Part shown: positions 1-8,347 of the stretch, in pieces
Position numbering within the stretch: position 1 is the stretch's first letter
Layout: each line of letters starts with the position of its first letter
Source: Funneliformis mosseae
Taxonomy: Eukaryota; Glomeromycota; Glomeromycetes; Glomerales; Glomeraceae
Direction of reading: 5' to 3'
Assembly (NCBI GenBank): GCA_910592005.1
Contig: CAJVPP010003588.1
Span: 1-11,262 of the forward strand
DNA length: 11,262 bases
Translations under genes and position numbers: made by a program
The notes under the pieces: generated by a model
The model's database searches: none
What the model was told of the DNA's origin: nothing
The model's input: only the letters and a program-made list of their open reading frames with translations

Positions 1-72
1 TTCAAACAACAATAATTTTTTCAAAATTTTAGTCCAAGGTTCGAAGTAAAATATCATTTATTCGTATTAGTG

Positions 73-74
<2 letters not shown>

Positions 75-121
<47 letters not shown>
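75..121. repeat. T32/A15 homopolymer junction
   Basis: There are 32 consecutive T (75-106) followed directly by 15 consecutive A (107-121). The junction is a perfect 15-bp inverted repeat able to snap back on itself. Read on the minus strand it is T15 followed by A32, lying about 110 bases beyond the stop of the minus-strand gene remnant, so it could be a relic poly(A) tail or simply an expanded homopolymer. Exact lengths are likely to be unreliable in sequencing. Confidence 0.9.
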
Positions 122-204
122 TAATTATTTTGCGGGACTTCTTTACGGTATCGTCAAAATTTAATAGTTTGGTGTGGCGCAGAAAGTTTTTAGTTGACTA
201 ATAC

Positions 205-210
205 TTTATT
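205..210 (-). promoter_or_regulatory. AATAAA polyadenylation-type signal
   Basis: The minus strand reads AATAAA here, about 24 bases after the stop codon of the minus-strand gene remnant. The position suits a 3'-end processing signal for that gene. In AT-rich DNA this hexamer also arises by chance, so the support is its placement only. Confidence 0.35.
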
Positions 211-233
211 TTAAAAATTGAAAGTACAAACTC

Positions 234-795
234 CTAATTGTTATTTATTTGCAATAGGTTCACAAGTTTAGTAATATCTGGAGTAGAAAAATTATCTAAT
301 TCGACGCTCATAAATAGGAGCTGAAATCCAATAAGATGAAGGTTGTGTAAACATCAATATATCGCCATTAACAAAATTGAGATCAAAATTTTCAAAAATA
401 ACATTTGTAATTTATCAATTCATCTTTTTGCAAAAAAGGCGTGGGGCGGTTATCAAAACAGCTTGTTCTAATGGGACTCTGTTGAAATCAATAAATTTCG
501 GTTGGCTCCCGTGTATGGATTGTTTGCAGGTATAAGGAAGCCCTTCACTAGTAACTGGCTTAGCTATCCTTTTAGATTTATGACAACCGTACATAGGGTC
601 TTCTCAACTTCATTCATAATCCGTTCCCTCATGCATGTTTTTAAAAAATCATCCCTATTTTGGGTCATATGATCACTCGTCCGAAATGGTAAGCCGCGTT
701 CCGAAAAAATCGAATTTGGACGTTAAATGACATTTATAATGCTCAGCACTTGGCGCATTACAATTATTAAAAAGTGCCTTGGAATGGAAGTTGAA
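234..795 (-). pseudogene. Decayed gene for a probable secreted, Cys-containing protein
   Basis: The minus strand carries coding-like text in consecutive, slightly overlapping frames. Piece 1 (795-673) contains a YKCHL motif. Piece 2 (about 683-600) contains an acidic and basic helix with TCMRERIMNEVEKT. Piece 3 (599-292) contains YGCHK, YTCKQ and later GDILMFTQPSSYW. Piece 4 (about 306-234) ends in NLLQINNN and a TAG stop. Piece 3 is interrupted by two adjacent in-frame stops (TGA, TAA at 417-412); the other joins are frame changes within a few bases, too tight to be introns. Amino-acid composition is mixed and non-repetitive, and GC is near 38%, unlike the surrounding AT filler. I see no clear signal peptide, as the 5' end runs into AT-rich sequence. 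Y-x-C motifs and paired cysteines suggest a small secreted protein; this is inference. The family is not recognised. It lies divergent to the larger plus-strand remnant and shows a similar density of breaks. Confidence 0.65.
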
Positions 796-851
796 TTAGT
801 TGTTTAGTTACAGTTTTATTATATAAAATTCATTTAGTTATTTTTTATTAT

Positions 852-869
852 ATTCGTCATATTCGTCAT
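852..869. repeat. Tandem 9-mer ATTCGTCAT x2
   Basis: Two exact adjacent copies of ATTCGTCAT. On the minus strand they supply two ATG codons (869-867 and 860-858) in one short reading frame that soon stops. They lie in the presumed 5' region of the minus-strand remnant. Confidence 0.8.
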
Positions 870-940
870 ATTAATTATTTTATTATATTAGTTATGTTTA
901 TTTTAAAAGAAAAAGTTAGTATTTAGAAATTTTGTATATG

Positions 941-946
941 TATATA
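941..946 (-). promoter_or_regulatory. Possible TATA box for the minus-strand remnant
   Basis: TATATA next to a short GC run (CCCCG just to its right). It lies about 70 bases before the first minus-strand ATG at 869. AT richness makes chance occurrence quite possible. Confidence 0.2.
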
Positions 947-975
947 ACCCCGAAAATCCGCTTTGATCAAAGAAA

Positions 976-1016
976 TTAAGATAACGAGTCTTAAAAAAAG
1001 ACGTCCGAAATCTTAA
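976..1016. repeat. Double stem-loop
   Basis: The outer arms TTAAGAT (976-982) and ATCTTAA (1010-1016) are perfect complements. Nested inside are GTCTT (988-992) and AAGAC (998-1002) around an A5 loop. Two stacked perfect stems around one centre are more than a single chance palindrome, though function is unknown. Confidence 0.6.
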
Positions 1017-1094
1017 GTAATAAATTTCACTTTCACACTTTCAACCTTTTTTAATATCGATTATCTTAATTTTAAATTTAATTTACTTTTAAAT

Positions 1095-1151
1095 ACCCGC
1101 GATTTTTTTTTTCTTTAAATATATATATATATATATTTTATATTCGCGGGT
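1095..1151. repeat. GC-clamped hairpin around an (AT)n core
   Basis: ACCCGCGA (1095-1102) is matched perfectly by TCGCGGGT (1144-1151). The 41-base interior ends in an almost perfect self-complementary stretch (TAAA, then alternating AT, then TTTTA, 1116-1140). A seven-of-eight G+C arm is striking in such AT-rich DNA. It has the form of a cruciform or small fold-back element. Confidence 0.75.
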
Positions 1152-1299
1152 TCTAATATTTATTTTATTTTATTTTTTTTTTAATTTGCATATATACAGT
1201 ATAATCCCATATTTATTTAATCTAATAATTTTATTTTTGTTTCGGTTTTAATTAATTTAGGTTGTTCTTCAAACATCTAACTAAATGGATCAAACGATT

Positions 1300-1332
1300 A
1301 TATTCGATTAATTAAAATCGAAAATCGAATAT
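1300..1332. repeat. 10-bp inverted repeat in a TCGA-rich cluster
   Basis: ATATTCGATT (1300-1309) and AATCGAATAT (1323-1332) are perfect complements with a 13-base spacer. The TCGA/ATCGA word recurs further through about 1390. Palindromic TCGA-centred words may be factor binding sites, but none is identified. Confidence 0.65.
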
Positions 1333-1581
1333 TAGAGTCGAATTAAATCAATTCACAAATCGATTCTAAATATCGAAATCGATTCAAATTCTTACATGTG
1401 GCCATAATGAGCAACGCGTCGATCTCATTTCGAATTAAGACAGTTCCGAGATCGACTACCGACAGCCTTTTTATGAACGGACAAAATATGATCGAAAATA
1501 AAGCACAACATTTAGAATGAAATTAAATTAGAAATAAAAGATACCGAAATCTATCAGTAATTTTTCTGAGGTAAAATACAG

Positions 1582-1588
1582 TATATAA
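1582..1588 (+). promoter_or_regulatory. TATA box of the large plus-strand remnant
   Basis: TATATAA lies 54 bases before the ATG at 1642, in a locally less AT-biased setting (CAG before, GGTCT after). Transcription starting about 30 bases downstream would give a short leader to either ATG 1629 (a five-codon frame that stops at once) or ATG 1642, the chosen start because it opens onto a signal peptide. Confidence 0.5.
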
Positions 1589-2279
1589 GGTCTACTTGAT
1601 TTTTCGACAAGGATAAAAAAAAAAATAATGACATTTCACTCATGAAGAAAACGTTACTATACATTCCTTTACATTTTCATCGGCAGTTATTGCTGATTGG
1701 ATCACCGTAGAACATGATTTTAATATGTGCAACCAGGCGTTCCATATTGACGATGATGGCATTTCTTATTCTACTTCTCTTATGATCAGGCATGTTCAAA
1801 CTTTATGGCATGAGCCACCCTCAACCATTGTAAACGTCACTATGTGGGGATGTACCTATGATTGAAATTCAGCTTTATGTTGAATATAAACAGGGACCAA
1901 CTTACGGTTGCGTCGTATACAGAAAAAAACCATAATAACTACAAATGCAATTTAAGTAATTATACGATGAAACTTCTTCCGACCTCTAAAATTACATATA
2001 AGCAAATAGCACCGAACTCGGATCATGTTTTTCCAACTGATCTAACTGCAAAGTATTGCAGTGAAGGTAAAAACCCAGATTCACCCGGATTGGAAATTAT
2101 TGCTATAGAACATATAGCCGAATCATCGATCATTTACTGGTCATGAAGTTGGATCATATGCTGCATTTCTTCAGTTCGGTTCAGGCAGCTCGTTCAAACC
2201 TGAAGGTTATGGTGTTGCAACATATCACATGAATGATTCGGCAAACAAGCCATTCAATTATTGGGAGAGGCACCATTAA

Positions 2280-2927
2280 GGATTCCATGATGCCCTTAAT
2301 GAACTAAGTATTAAAATGACTCCAAAAAATTTAATAGAATTGATTCCACCGCCTCCGCCACCGCCTAAAAGAAATTTGCTCAAAGAGATTTTAATTCCTG
2401 TAGCCATTTTCATTGCTTTGATTGCTATTCCTATTGCTGGATCATATTTGGCGTCTGCCGCCGCAGCATGGATAGGTAGTATGATGGAAACTGTCTCCGA
2501 AATCGCTTCCGAAGTTGGTGCTGCAGAAGATGTTATAGCAACATCAGCTGAAGGAACGATAGCCAGAAATGAAGCGGTAGGCTGGATAAATGCTGAGCAA
2601 GAATCTGCTGCTGCCAGAGAAACAAGATCTATTTATGGAGATTACGTCCAAATTAGAAATGAAATAGCAGCGTGTAAGAACCCAGAACTCGTATGCGATG
2701 ATAATGATTTGCTTTCGCTCGCAAACTTCTATGAAAGCACAGAAAACATAAATATAGGACAAACCATTGCAGCTTTGAATAGGGCCAGGAGGCCCGGCGC
2801 ACGAAAGAGGGATACGACGACGGTTGATAATTTAGGATTTTTTACGACAAACATAGTGAATGCATACTTTCTTCCAAGTTTAATGGACGATGTTCATCAT
2901 TCATTTATCGGCAGCGAGCAAAACTAA
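2280..2927 (+). pseudogene. Longest open piece of the large remnant: Pro run, hydrophobic helix, Ala-rich coil
   Basis: This is part of the 1642-3397 pseudogene. The piece is open from just after the TAA at 2277; the first ATG is at 2316. Residue numbers count from that ATG. A run of seven prolines (about residues 11-17) precedes a basic KRN. A hydrophobic stretch follows from about residue 24 to 52 (ILIPVAIFIALIAIPIAGSY and on), long enough for a membrane helix or a buried amphiphile. An Ala/Glu-rich helical region follows to about 105, then a Cys pair (CKNPELVC). Next comes a doubly basic stretch (ARRPGARKRD, about 157-166) that resembles a Kex2-type processing site. The frame ends at EQN-TAA, but coding text continues in the next frame (open from before 2890), so this stop follows a frame change. 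Confidence 0.7.
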
Positions 2928-3125
2928 ACAGAATATTTCATCATATCTATCAGCCGCAAGTGAAAATCTCCAATACTATTTTGAAGATACATTACACAAT
3001 AATTTTTTTGCTGCGAACAAGTCATTATTGGCTAGTTTTACTGTTAATCAAGTAGTGAATTATTATCAATTACTTGACAATGATGATGACGTATATAATA
3101 CTATTAAAATAATACATATAACTCT

Positions 3126-3397
3126 ATGGCAGCAGATATTATAAGCGATATCTTAAAAAATTATAATGTTGAAATATGTGACCCAAAACCTTCATTTTGC
3201 GGACAATCTTGTGATTCTGGTCATATTGTCCAACAGTCGGAAATAATACTAATAGCTGTGTACTAGCTGCCTCTGATAAGCAAATAAATGAACTTAAGTT
3301 CCTTCGGGATACCTTTGATATATGTTCAAATAATAGTACTGGTCGGAATATAACCCATAATCCCAATTATGATATTAAACAATTCCAATGTCAATAA
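3126..3397 (+). pseudogene. Cys- and sequon-rich C-terminal tail of the large remnant
   Basis: Two overlapping open pieces. The first (3126-3257) reads a short acidic helix then CDPKPSFCGQSCDSG. The second (3242-3397) contains NSCVLAASDK, DICSNNSTGRNITH and ends in QFQCQ followed by two stops (TAA TAG). Six or more cysteines and several N-glycosylation sequons in about 85 residues point to an extracellular disulfide-linked domain. The double stop and the drop in GC right after 3400 mark the natural end of the gene. Confidence 0.7.
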
Positions 3398-4205
3398 TAG
3401 GTGTGTTTAATCTTTCAATGTATGGTTGACTTGTTTGGAGATTTAGTTTTAGCTTTTATTTATTGATGTTTAATTTCTAATATACTAATTATAATATTTA
3501 ATTCAAAGAAAGAAATATTTTTTAGTAATTTTTTACTTTATCTTTTTATGAAGAAAAAAAGTATTTTTTCTTTAATGAGTTTTAATTAATTATATTTATA
3601 CATGTAGAGATCAAATAATTATCAATTACAAATTACATAAAATATTAATCTTTTAAAATTTTATTACAATTTTCACTTTATCAATTCAATCTCTATAAAT
3701 ATAAATGTAATTAGTATGAAATTTTGAAGGTATATATTTAAATTAAATAAAAATAAATAACTACTAAAATATTTTATGTTTAATTATAACTAAAAACTTG
3801 TATTAATACATGAAAATTTTACATAATTGCTAAATAAAAAATTGTTACCAATTAGATATTTATAAATTTTAATATAAGTATATTTATTTGATATATAACT
3901 TTACTTATTTATATCAAAGATAATTTAATTTACAAAATAAAAAGTTTAATTTGAAATAGCTTCTTTTATCAATTTTCTAATTTTAAGTATTCAGTGATTG
4001 ATATCCTATTGTATATATTGATTATATCTTTTAGTTTATAAAAAAATCAAAATTAGATCAATATTAAAGAATCTATTATTTTTTTAAAAATATACATAAA
4101 ATAAAAGCTTAATTCTAAAAAGAACTGTTTCTTAATTTTACTATAAAAATTTTACAATAAAAATAAATAATTTACTCACATAAATATGAACAAATAAAAG
4201 ATATA

Positions 4206-4268
4206 TAGGAAGTTTTACTATTAAAATCAAATTTACAATCTACAACGTGATTTAATAATAACTTCCTA
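4206..4268. repeat. 63-bp hairpin element
   Basis: TAGGAAGTT (4206-4214) pairs perfectly with AACTTCCTA (4260-4268). An inner stem continues with AATCA (4225-4229) against TGATT (4248-4252), plus near-matching ATTAAA/TTTAAT between. The 18-base loop holds one of the few CpG sites of this block. It may be a remnant of a fold-back transposon. Confidence 0.65.
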
Positions 4269-5341
4269 CATACAAGATAGAAATATTTTATATAATACAA
4301 ATATATTTCAATCAAATAAAAAAATACAACTTCATATTAAAATTTAATCAATAATTTAATAATAGATTACTTAAATAAAAATATGATTTTTATTCATATG
4401 TCTGATACTTTCAATAATTTTAAACTTTTTTTTAAAAAAATAAAAAAAGTAAATGTTCTATTTTTTTGATTATGATACTATAACAGAAATTAATTTTTTA
4501 TTTAAAGTTAGAATTTAAATAATTAAATTGAGATTTTAATTTTAAATACTCTTTTTTGAATTTAAATTTTAGACAACTTATAAAAAATCAACTAATTGTG
4601 ATTTGCCAATTTTGATTAACTGTCAATTTATATAAAATTTATATTTTTAATCTTTATATATTAATAACTTATATTACTATATTTTAATTGAAATTCTTAT
4701 TAAAATAATTATTATTATATATTTTTTATTTAATAAATATATGTTTTTAAAATTCATAAAAAATTTTTATGATTAATTCTAAAAGTCTTATTATATTACT
4801 TATATTTTATTATAAAAACTTATTTAATATAAATATATTAATATATATATCTCTTATTTATTTAAAAATAATTTAATATTTAAAATTTATAATATTTATA
4901 TTTCTTTAATTAAATATTATAATATTTAATTTATTTATTGCTTATTATTAAATTTTGGGACTTAAAAATTTATAATAGTAGTATTAAAACTAAATCAAAC
5001 CTAGATATTAAATAAAAAAATTATAAAGCTTGATTATTAATATATATACTTTTTAATAATTACTTATTTTAATTATATTTACAATAAAAATTTCTAAAAA
5101 TAAATATATCATTATTTTAAGTATTTATAAAATAAAATATTATTATTAAATTATTTAAATTTTACATCATTAAATAGTATAATTAATTATACTAAATTAG
5201 TTTTAGTTATTATATTATTAAATCTATATTAAACTAAATGATATTTTAATATATGAATTTAAGTTTAAACTAAGTTAAGCTAATTTAATAATTAATTTTA
5301 AATTTAAATTGAATTAGATTTTAAAATTTAGGTAAGTTTAC

Positions 5342-5426
5342 TTATTTATTAAAATTTTAGTTATTTATTAAATTTCTTTAACTTATTTATTAAAATATTT
5401 TAGCATTATTTGACTTATTTATTAAA
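5342..5426. repeat. Four copies of TTATTTATTAAA
   Basis: Exact 12-mers start at 5342, 5361, 5383 and 5415, with diverged spacers containing TTTTAG-like text. It is a degenerate minisatellite of unit about 19-32 bases in nearly GC-free DNA; the low complexity weakens its meaning. Confidence 0.5.
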
Positions 5427-5985
5427 TTTTTTAGCTATTAAATTTTATAGTATTTATTTTATTTTATAAATTTTTATTTAATTATTATTAAATTTTATAA
5501 ATATTGTTAATAAATTATTCTTATAAATTACAATAATTGGATAAATGTTAAAAATTAATATTTTTAAGTTTATATAGCAAAATATATAATTTATTCTAAT
5601 TCTAAATAAAGTTTTATATTGAGTATTTATATTTATATATGATTATTTATTACTAAGAAAATTATACAAATTGATAGTTTATGTAAAAATATTTCTTAAT
5701 AAGATATAAAAATATAAGAAAATTTAAAGTTAATTCTCTATATAGTCACCTTCATTATAGTTACAATATTCTATATAATTACTTTATTAAAGATTCTGAA
5801 TTTTTATTATATAAAACTAACCATTTATAGTCACATTCTATCTATAATCATTATTACCCTTATTTTAAAAAATCTTATAATAAAATATTATTTATAATCA
5901 CATAATACATAAAATATTTATTAGTATAAAAAAAAATAATACAAAAACTTATATATTATTACTATATATAAAACTAAAATTATTT

Positions 5986-6390
5986 AATGATATCTTATTG
6001 AATGATATTTAATAGTTTAATTTGAATGATTTCTTATTGTTTAATTTAAATAATATATTTTTTATTAAGATTCTAGATAAAACCTAAAAGTTTTGCAAGT
6101 TATCTAAATAAATAAAAGTAAAATTTAGCAAAATTATATTAAAATCTTATTAAAAATTCTAGAAAAGATAAAATTATATCAAAGCTTATAAAAATGTGAA
6201 ACTATATTAAAATCTTAGAAAAAAATTAGCAAAATTAAAGTTTAAACATTTTGTCAAATCTAAAATGAGTTTAGACAAGTAATTTTACTTATTATTTAAT
6301 ATAAATGATATCTTACTTATTATTTAATTTATTTAATTTAAATGATATCTTATTTATTATTTATTTTTGATTTCTTATAATTCTAATTAA
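5986..6390. repeat. Diverged AATGATATCTTATT repeats
   Basis: AATGATATCTTATTG (5986-6000), AATGATTTCTTATTG (6025-6039), AATGATATCTTACTT (6304-6318) and AATGATATCTTATTT (6341-6355) each begin a roughly 37-39-base unit containing TTTAATTT. They form two small tandem pairs about 280 bases apart inside the candidate transposon. Differences are mostly single transitions. Confidence 0.55.
6131..6235. repeat. Degenerate AAAYTATATTAAAATCTTA repeats
   Basis: Units begin at 6131, 6171 and 6199. The first and third share ATATTAAAATCTTA followed by an A-rich tract, and AGCAAAATTA occurs at both ends of the group. It lies inside the candidate transposon between the two AATGATATCTTATT pairs. Confidence 0.4.
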
Positions 6391-6838
6391 ATGATTCATA
6401 ATTTAATAATTTATTATTATTTAATTAAAATGATTTTACTAATATAACTTATTCAAAATTTTAATTATAATACATTTATATTTAATATAATTACACCTTG
6501 ATTTTATAATAAATAAAATTTTAATAATTAATAAAATTGATACATTATATGTTTATTTATATTTTACTATTAAAATTTTTTTGTTTATAATTACATCTTA
6601 TTATAATAACTAAATATAAAATATTCTAAATAAGTGACTATAAAGAAAGTTGACTGTTAAAGAAAGAAAATAATAAAGAAAATAAAAAGAATAAAAAATT
6701 ATTAATTAAAAGTAATATATAATTAAGTATTACTTTATAGCTTAAGTATATAAAAAGAAATCTACTATAAAAAATCTACTAAGTAATTTATAAATAAAAT
6801 TTAAAATAATTGGATTTAATATATATATTCTAACTATT

Positions 6839-6907
6839 TTAATTATATTAAATATATTAAAATATTAAATATATCAAGATATATCAATTATATTAATTAT
6901 ATTAATA
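6839..6907. repeat. Low-complexity TATATTAA/TATATCAA array
   Basis: Roughly eight imperfect 8-12-base units of TATATTAA or TATATCAA run end to end, including a short palindromic pair ATATATC/GATATAT around 6870-6885. Simple-sequence DNA without other signal. Confidence 0.5.
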
Positions 6908-7156
6908 TGTAAAAATTTATGCTATATTATATAAATTAATTATATTACTATAATTTGATCATAATATATAACTATCAAATTTTTATATTTACTTTATTTT
7001 TATTTATATTAATTTTAAAAATAAATATATGTTAAATTTTATTAACTTCTACTATTATTATGAATTAAGAATATATATTTAAACAAAAAAATTATTTCTA
7101 AGTCTATTTTCAATATACTGATTCTTTTAATACAAAATTTAAAGAAAAAGCGTTTA

Positions 7157-7770
7157 TAGTTAAAACTTTATATAATAAATTTGATATTAGACCAATTAGG
7201 CCTTTGTTATAAAAAAATTTGTTATTACTATACTACTTTACAATAAATTATCAGATTTTATAAATTTTACTTAGTAATATATAGTAAAATTGAAGATCTT
7301 TAGGCTGTATAAAAGTTTACAAGTTTCAATAAAAGTCATCTGATTTTTTTTATTTGATAGCTGATCAATTATAGTTTTTAGATATTAAAATAAAAAAAGA
7401 AATTTTTTAGAACATAAAAAAGATTTCTCATATTGAAATATAAGCAATAATTTTTTTATATATTTTTTGCATTTTTATATATAAAATTATGTTGTCTATT
7501 ACTTTATAAATGAGTATTTTTTCAGTATTTTAAAATAGAATATTTTTGAATTATATTTTTAAAATTATAATTAATTGGTTATTAAATAAAAAAATTAGAA
7601 TGAAATTTATTAAAAATTCATAAACTTTTATATAATCTGAAAATCTAAAATCTGGTAATTTATTATAGGGCAATGTATAATGAATTATTCAGTATATATA
7701 ATAAATACTTTATTATAATAAAATGTTATTCAATTAGACTAATTAAAATAATATATATAATAAGTTAAAA
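7157..7770. mobile_element. Candidate worn DNA transposon with long terminal inverted repeats
   Basis: The stretch 7157-7260 resembles the reverse complement of 7646-7770. The best core is AATAAATTATCAGATTTTA (7242-7260) against the reverse complement of 7646-7664, 18 of 19 identical with a T/C difference. A second block, ATTAGACCAATTA (7186-7198), matches the reverse complement of 7731-7743 at 10 of 13 positions, and runs around TTATAA...TTTRTTAT...TATAC align between them with several G/A or C/T differences. Total about 0.6 kb with no coding capacity, so a MITE-like element. The repeated GTTATAA-type words recall long ends of fungal pogo-like elements; that assignment is a guess. Confidence 0.45.
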
Positions 7771-7774
7771 AATT

Positions 7775-8000
7775 TTGCTTCATTTATTTATATTTTTATT
7801 ATTCCTCTATATCTTTCCATTCTTTTTTAATTTATTTTTTATTTCTCTGATCTTTTCACTTTACTTTCATTTTATTTATACTTTTTTTTATTTTTCTATT
7901 CCACTTTCCTTTTCTTTTTTTAATTTATATTTTTATATATTTTTTATTTTTACCATTCTTATATATAGTTTTTTAATTTTATTTTAATTTTTTATTTTTT
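7775..8000. other. T-rich polypyrimidine tract
   Basis: The plus strand is strongly pyrimidine-biased here (T and C make up most bases, G almost absent). The 70-codon open frame at 7775-7987 is only Phe/Ile/Leu/Tyr text produced by this bias and is not called a gene. Confidence 0.7.
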
Positions 8001-8310
8001 TTCTTTAAATACACAAATTAGTAAAATTATAAATAAAAGCAGAAGAAAATAAAATTCTTTCTCAAAAGTAAAAATAAAAAATCAGCAAAAACTTTTAGAC
8101 TTAATAAAAGACTTGAACTAATATAAGAACTATAAAAAAGCAAAAACAAAAAGCAGCACTTACTAAAACTATAAAAGATTTATAGTAGGATTTAGACTTT
8201 AAAATCTAAGAATTAAAAGTACTAAAAAAAGACAAAAAAGATAAGGACAATTAACTAGATAAAATTTACAATTACTAGGATATTTTAACCTAAATGATAA
8301 AGACAATAGA

Positions 8311-8347
8311 TATAGGAATAGAAATGACTATTATTTCTATTCTTATA
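8311..8347. repeat. 15-bp-arm stem-loop at a purine/pyrimidine switch
   Basis: TATAGGAATAGAAAT (8311-8325) matches the reverse complement of 8333-8347 at 14 of 15 positions (one G/A difference, a G-T wobble in RNA), with a 7-base loop. It sits where an A-rich plus strand (about 8010-8330) switches to a T-rich one (8336-8560). Confidence 0.65.

Larger units (their letters stand above)
870..1581. other. AT-rich intergenic space between two divergent gene remnants
   Basis: No convincing reading frame on either strand. It holds a double stem-loop (976-1016), a GC-clamped hairpin (1095-1151), an (AT)n tract within that hairpin, a cluster of TCGA words with a 10-bp inverted repeat (1300-1390), and TATA-like boxes at each end. 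It could have acted as a shared two-way promoter region. Confidence 0.55.
1642..3397 (+). pseudogene. Large decayed gene for a secreted, membrane-anchored or processed protein
   Basis: Coding text passes through all three frames: ATG 1642 to about 1672 (MKKTLLYIP, start of a signal peptide), about 1672-1865, 1832-1929 (contains PTYGCVVYR), about 1926-2146 (contains YKCNL), 2133-2927 (one TAA at 2277), about 2928-3144, 3126-3257 (contains CGQSCDSG) and 3242-3397. The signal peptide spans the first frame change and has a plausible cleavage site after AVIA, just before DW near 1695. Several sequons (NVT, NYT, NIT, NST) and spaced cysteines support secretion. The seven frame changes occur within a few bases, several at short homopolymers (G4 near 1846, A7 near 1921, A4 near 2921), so introns do not explain them. 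Ancestral length would be about 580 residues. A loose likeness in layout to C-terminal parts of killer-toxin-like fungal chitinases is my impression only; no GH18 catalytic domain is present. Base usage is coding-like (42% GC in the 2401-2460 line) and not RIP-like. Confidence 0.8.
5724..6660. mobile_element. Candidate worn DNA transposon with 22-bp terminal inverted repeats
   Basis: The 22 bases at 5728-5749 match the reverse complement of 6634-6655 at 18 of 22 positions; three of the four differences are C/T, as RIP would give. Both ends carry TATAGTCAC as the inner part. The same word and RIP-like variants (TATARTYAC) recur just inside the left end at 5756, 5774, 5826, 5843 and 5893, and inside the right end at 6486 and 6586. 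Such subterminal copies are typical of transposase binding sites. The right end read inward starts CAGTCAACTTTC, reminiscent of pogo/Tigger-type ends in the Tc1/mariner superfamily. TTAA flanks both sides (5724-5727, 6657-6660), but this word is common here. At about 0.93 kb with no reading frame it would be non-autonomous. Confidence 0.5.

Noticed and set aside
1862..2146. Plus-strand frame starting at TTG 1862 as a stand-alone 94-residue protein
   Set aside because: TTG start is not credible here; its first 20 or so codons overlap better coding text in another frame (IEIQLYVEYKQG), and it is one piece of the larger remnant.
2544..2762. 72-codon minus-strand open frame
   Set aside because: Lies antisense inside the longest open piece of the plus-strand remnant, which has the coherent domain-like composition.
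3139..3366. 75-codon minus-strand open frame
   Set aside because: Antisense to the Cys/sequon-rich tail that continues the plus-strand gene; a shadow frame.
1642..3397. Introns as the reason for the frame changes
   Set aside because: Successive coding pieces abut or overlap within a few bases, leaving no room for fungal introns, and no GT...AG pair fits the joins.
7775..7987. 70-codon plus-strand open frame
   Set aside because: Almost only Phe, Ile, Leu, Tyr and Ser from a T-rich tract; low complexity, no coding composition, no promoter or domain.
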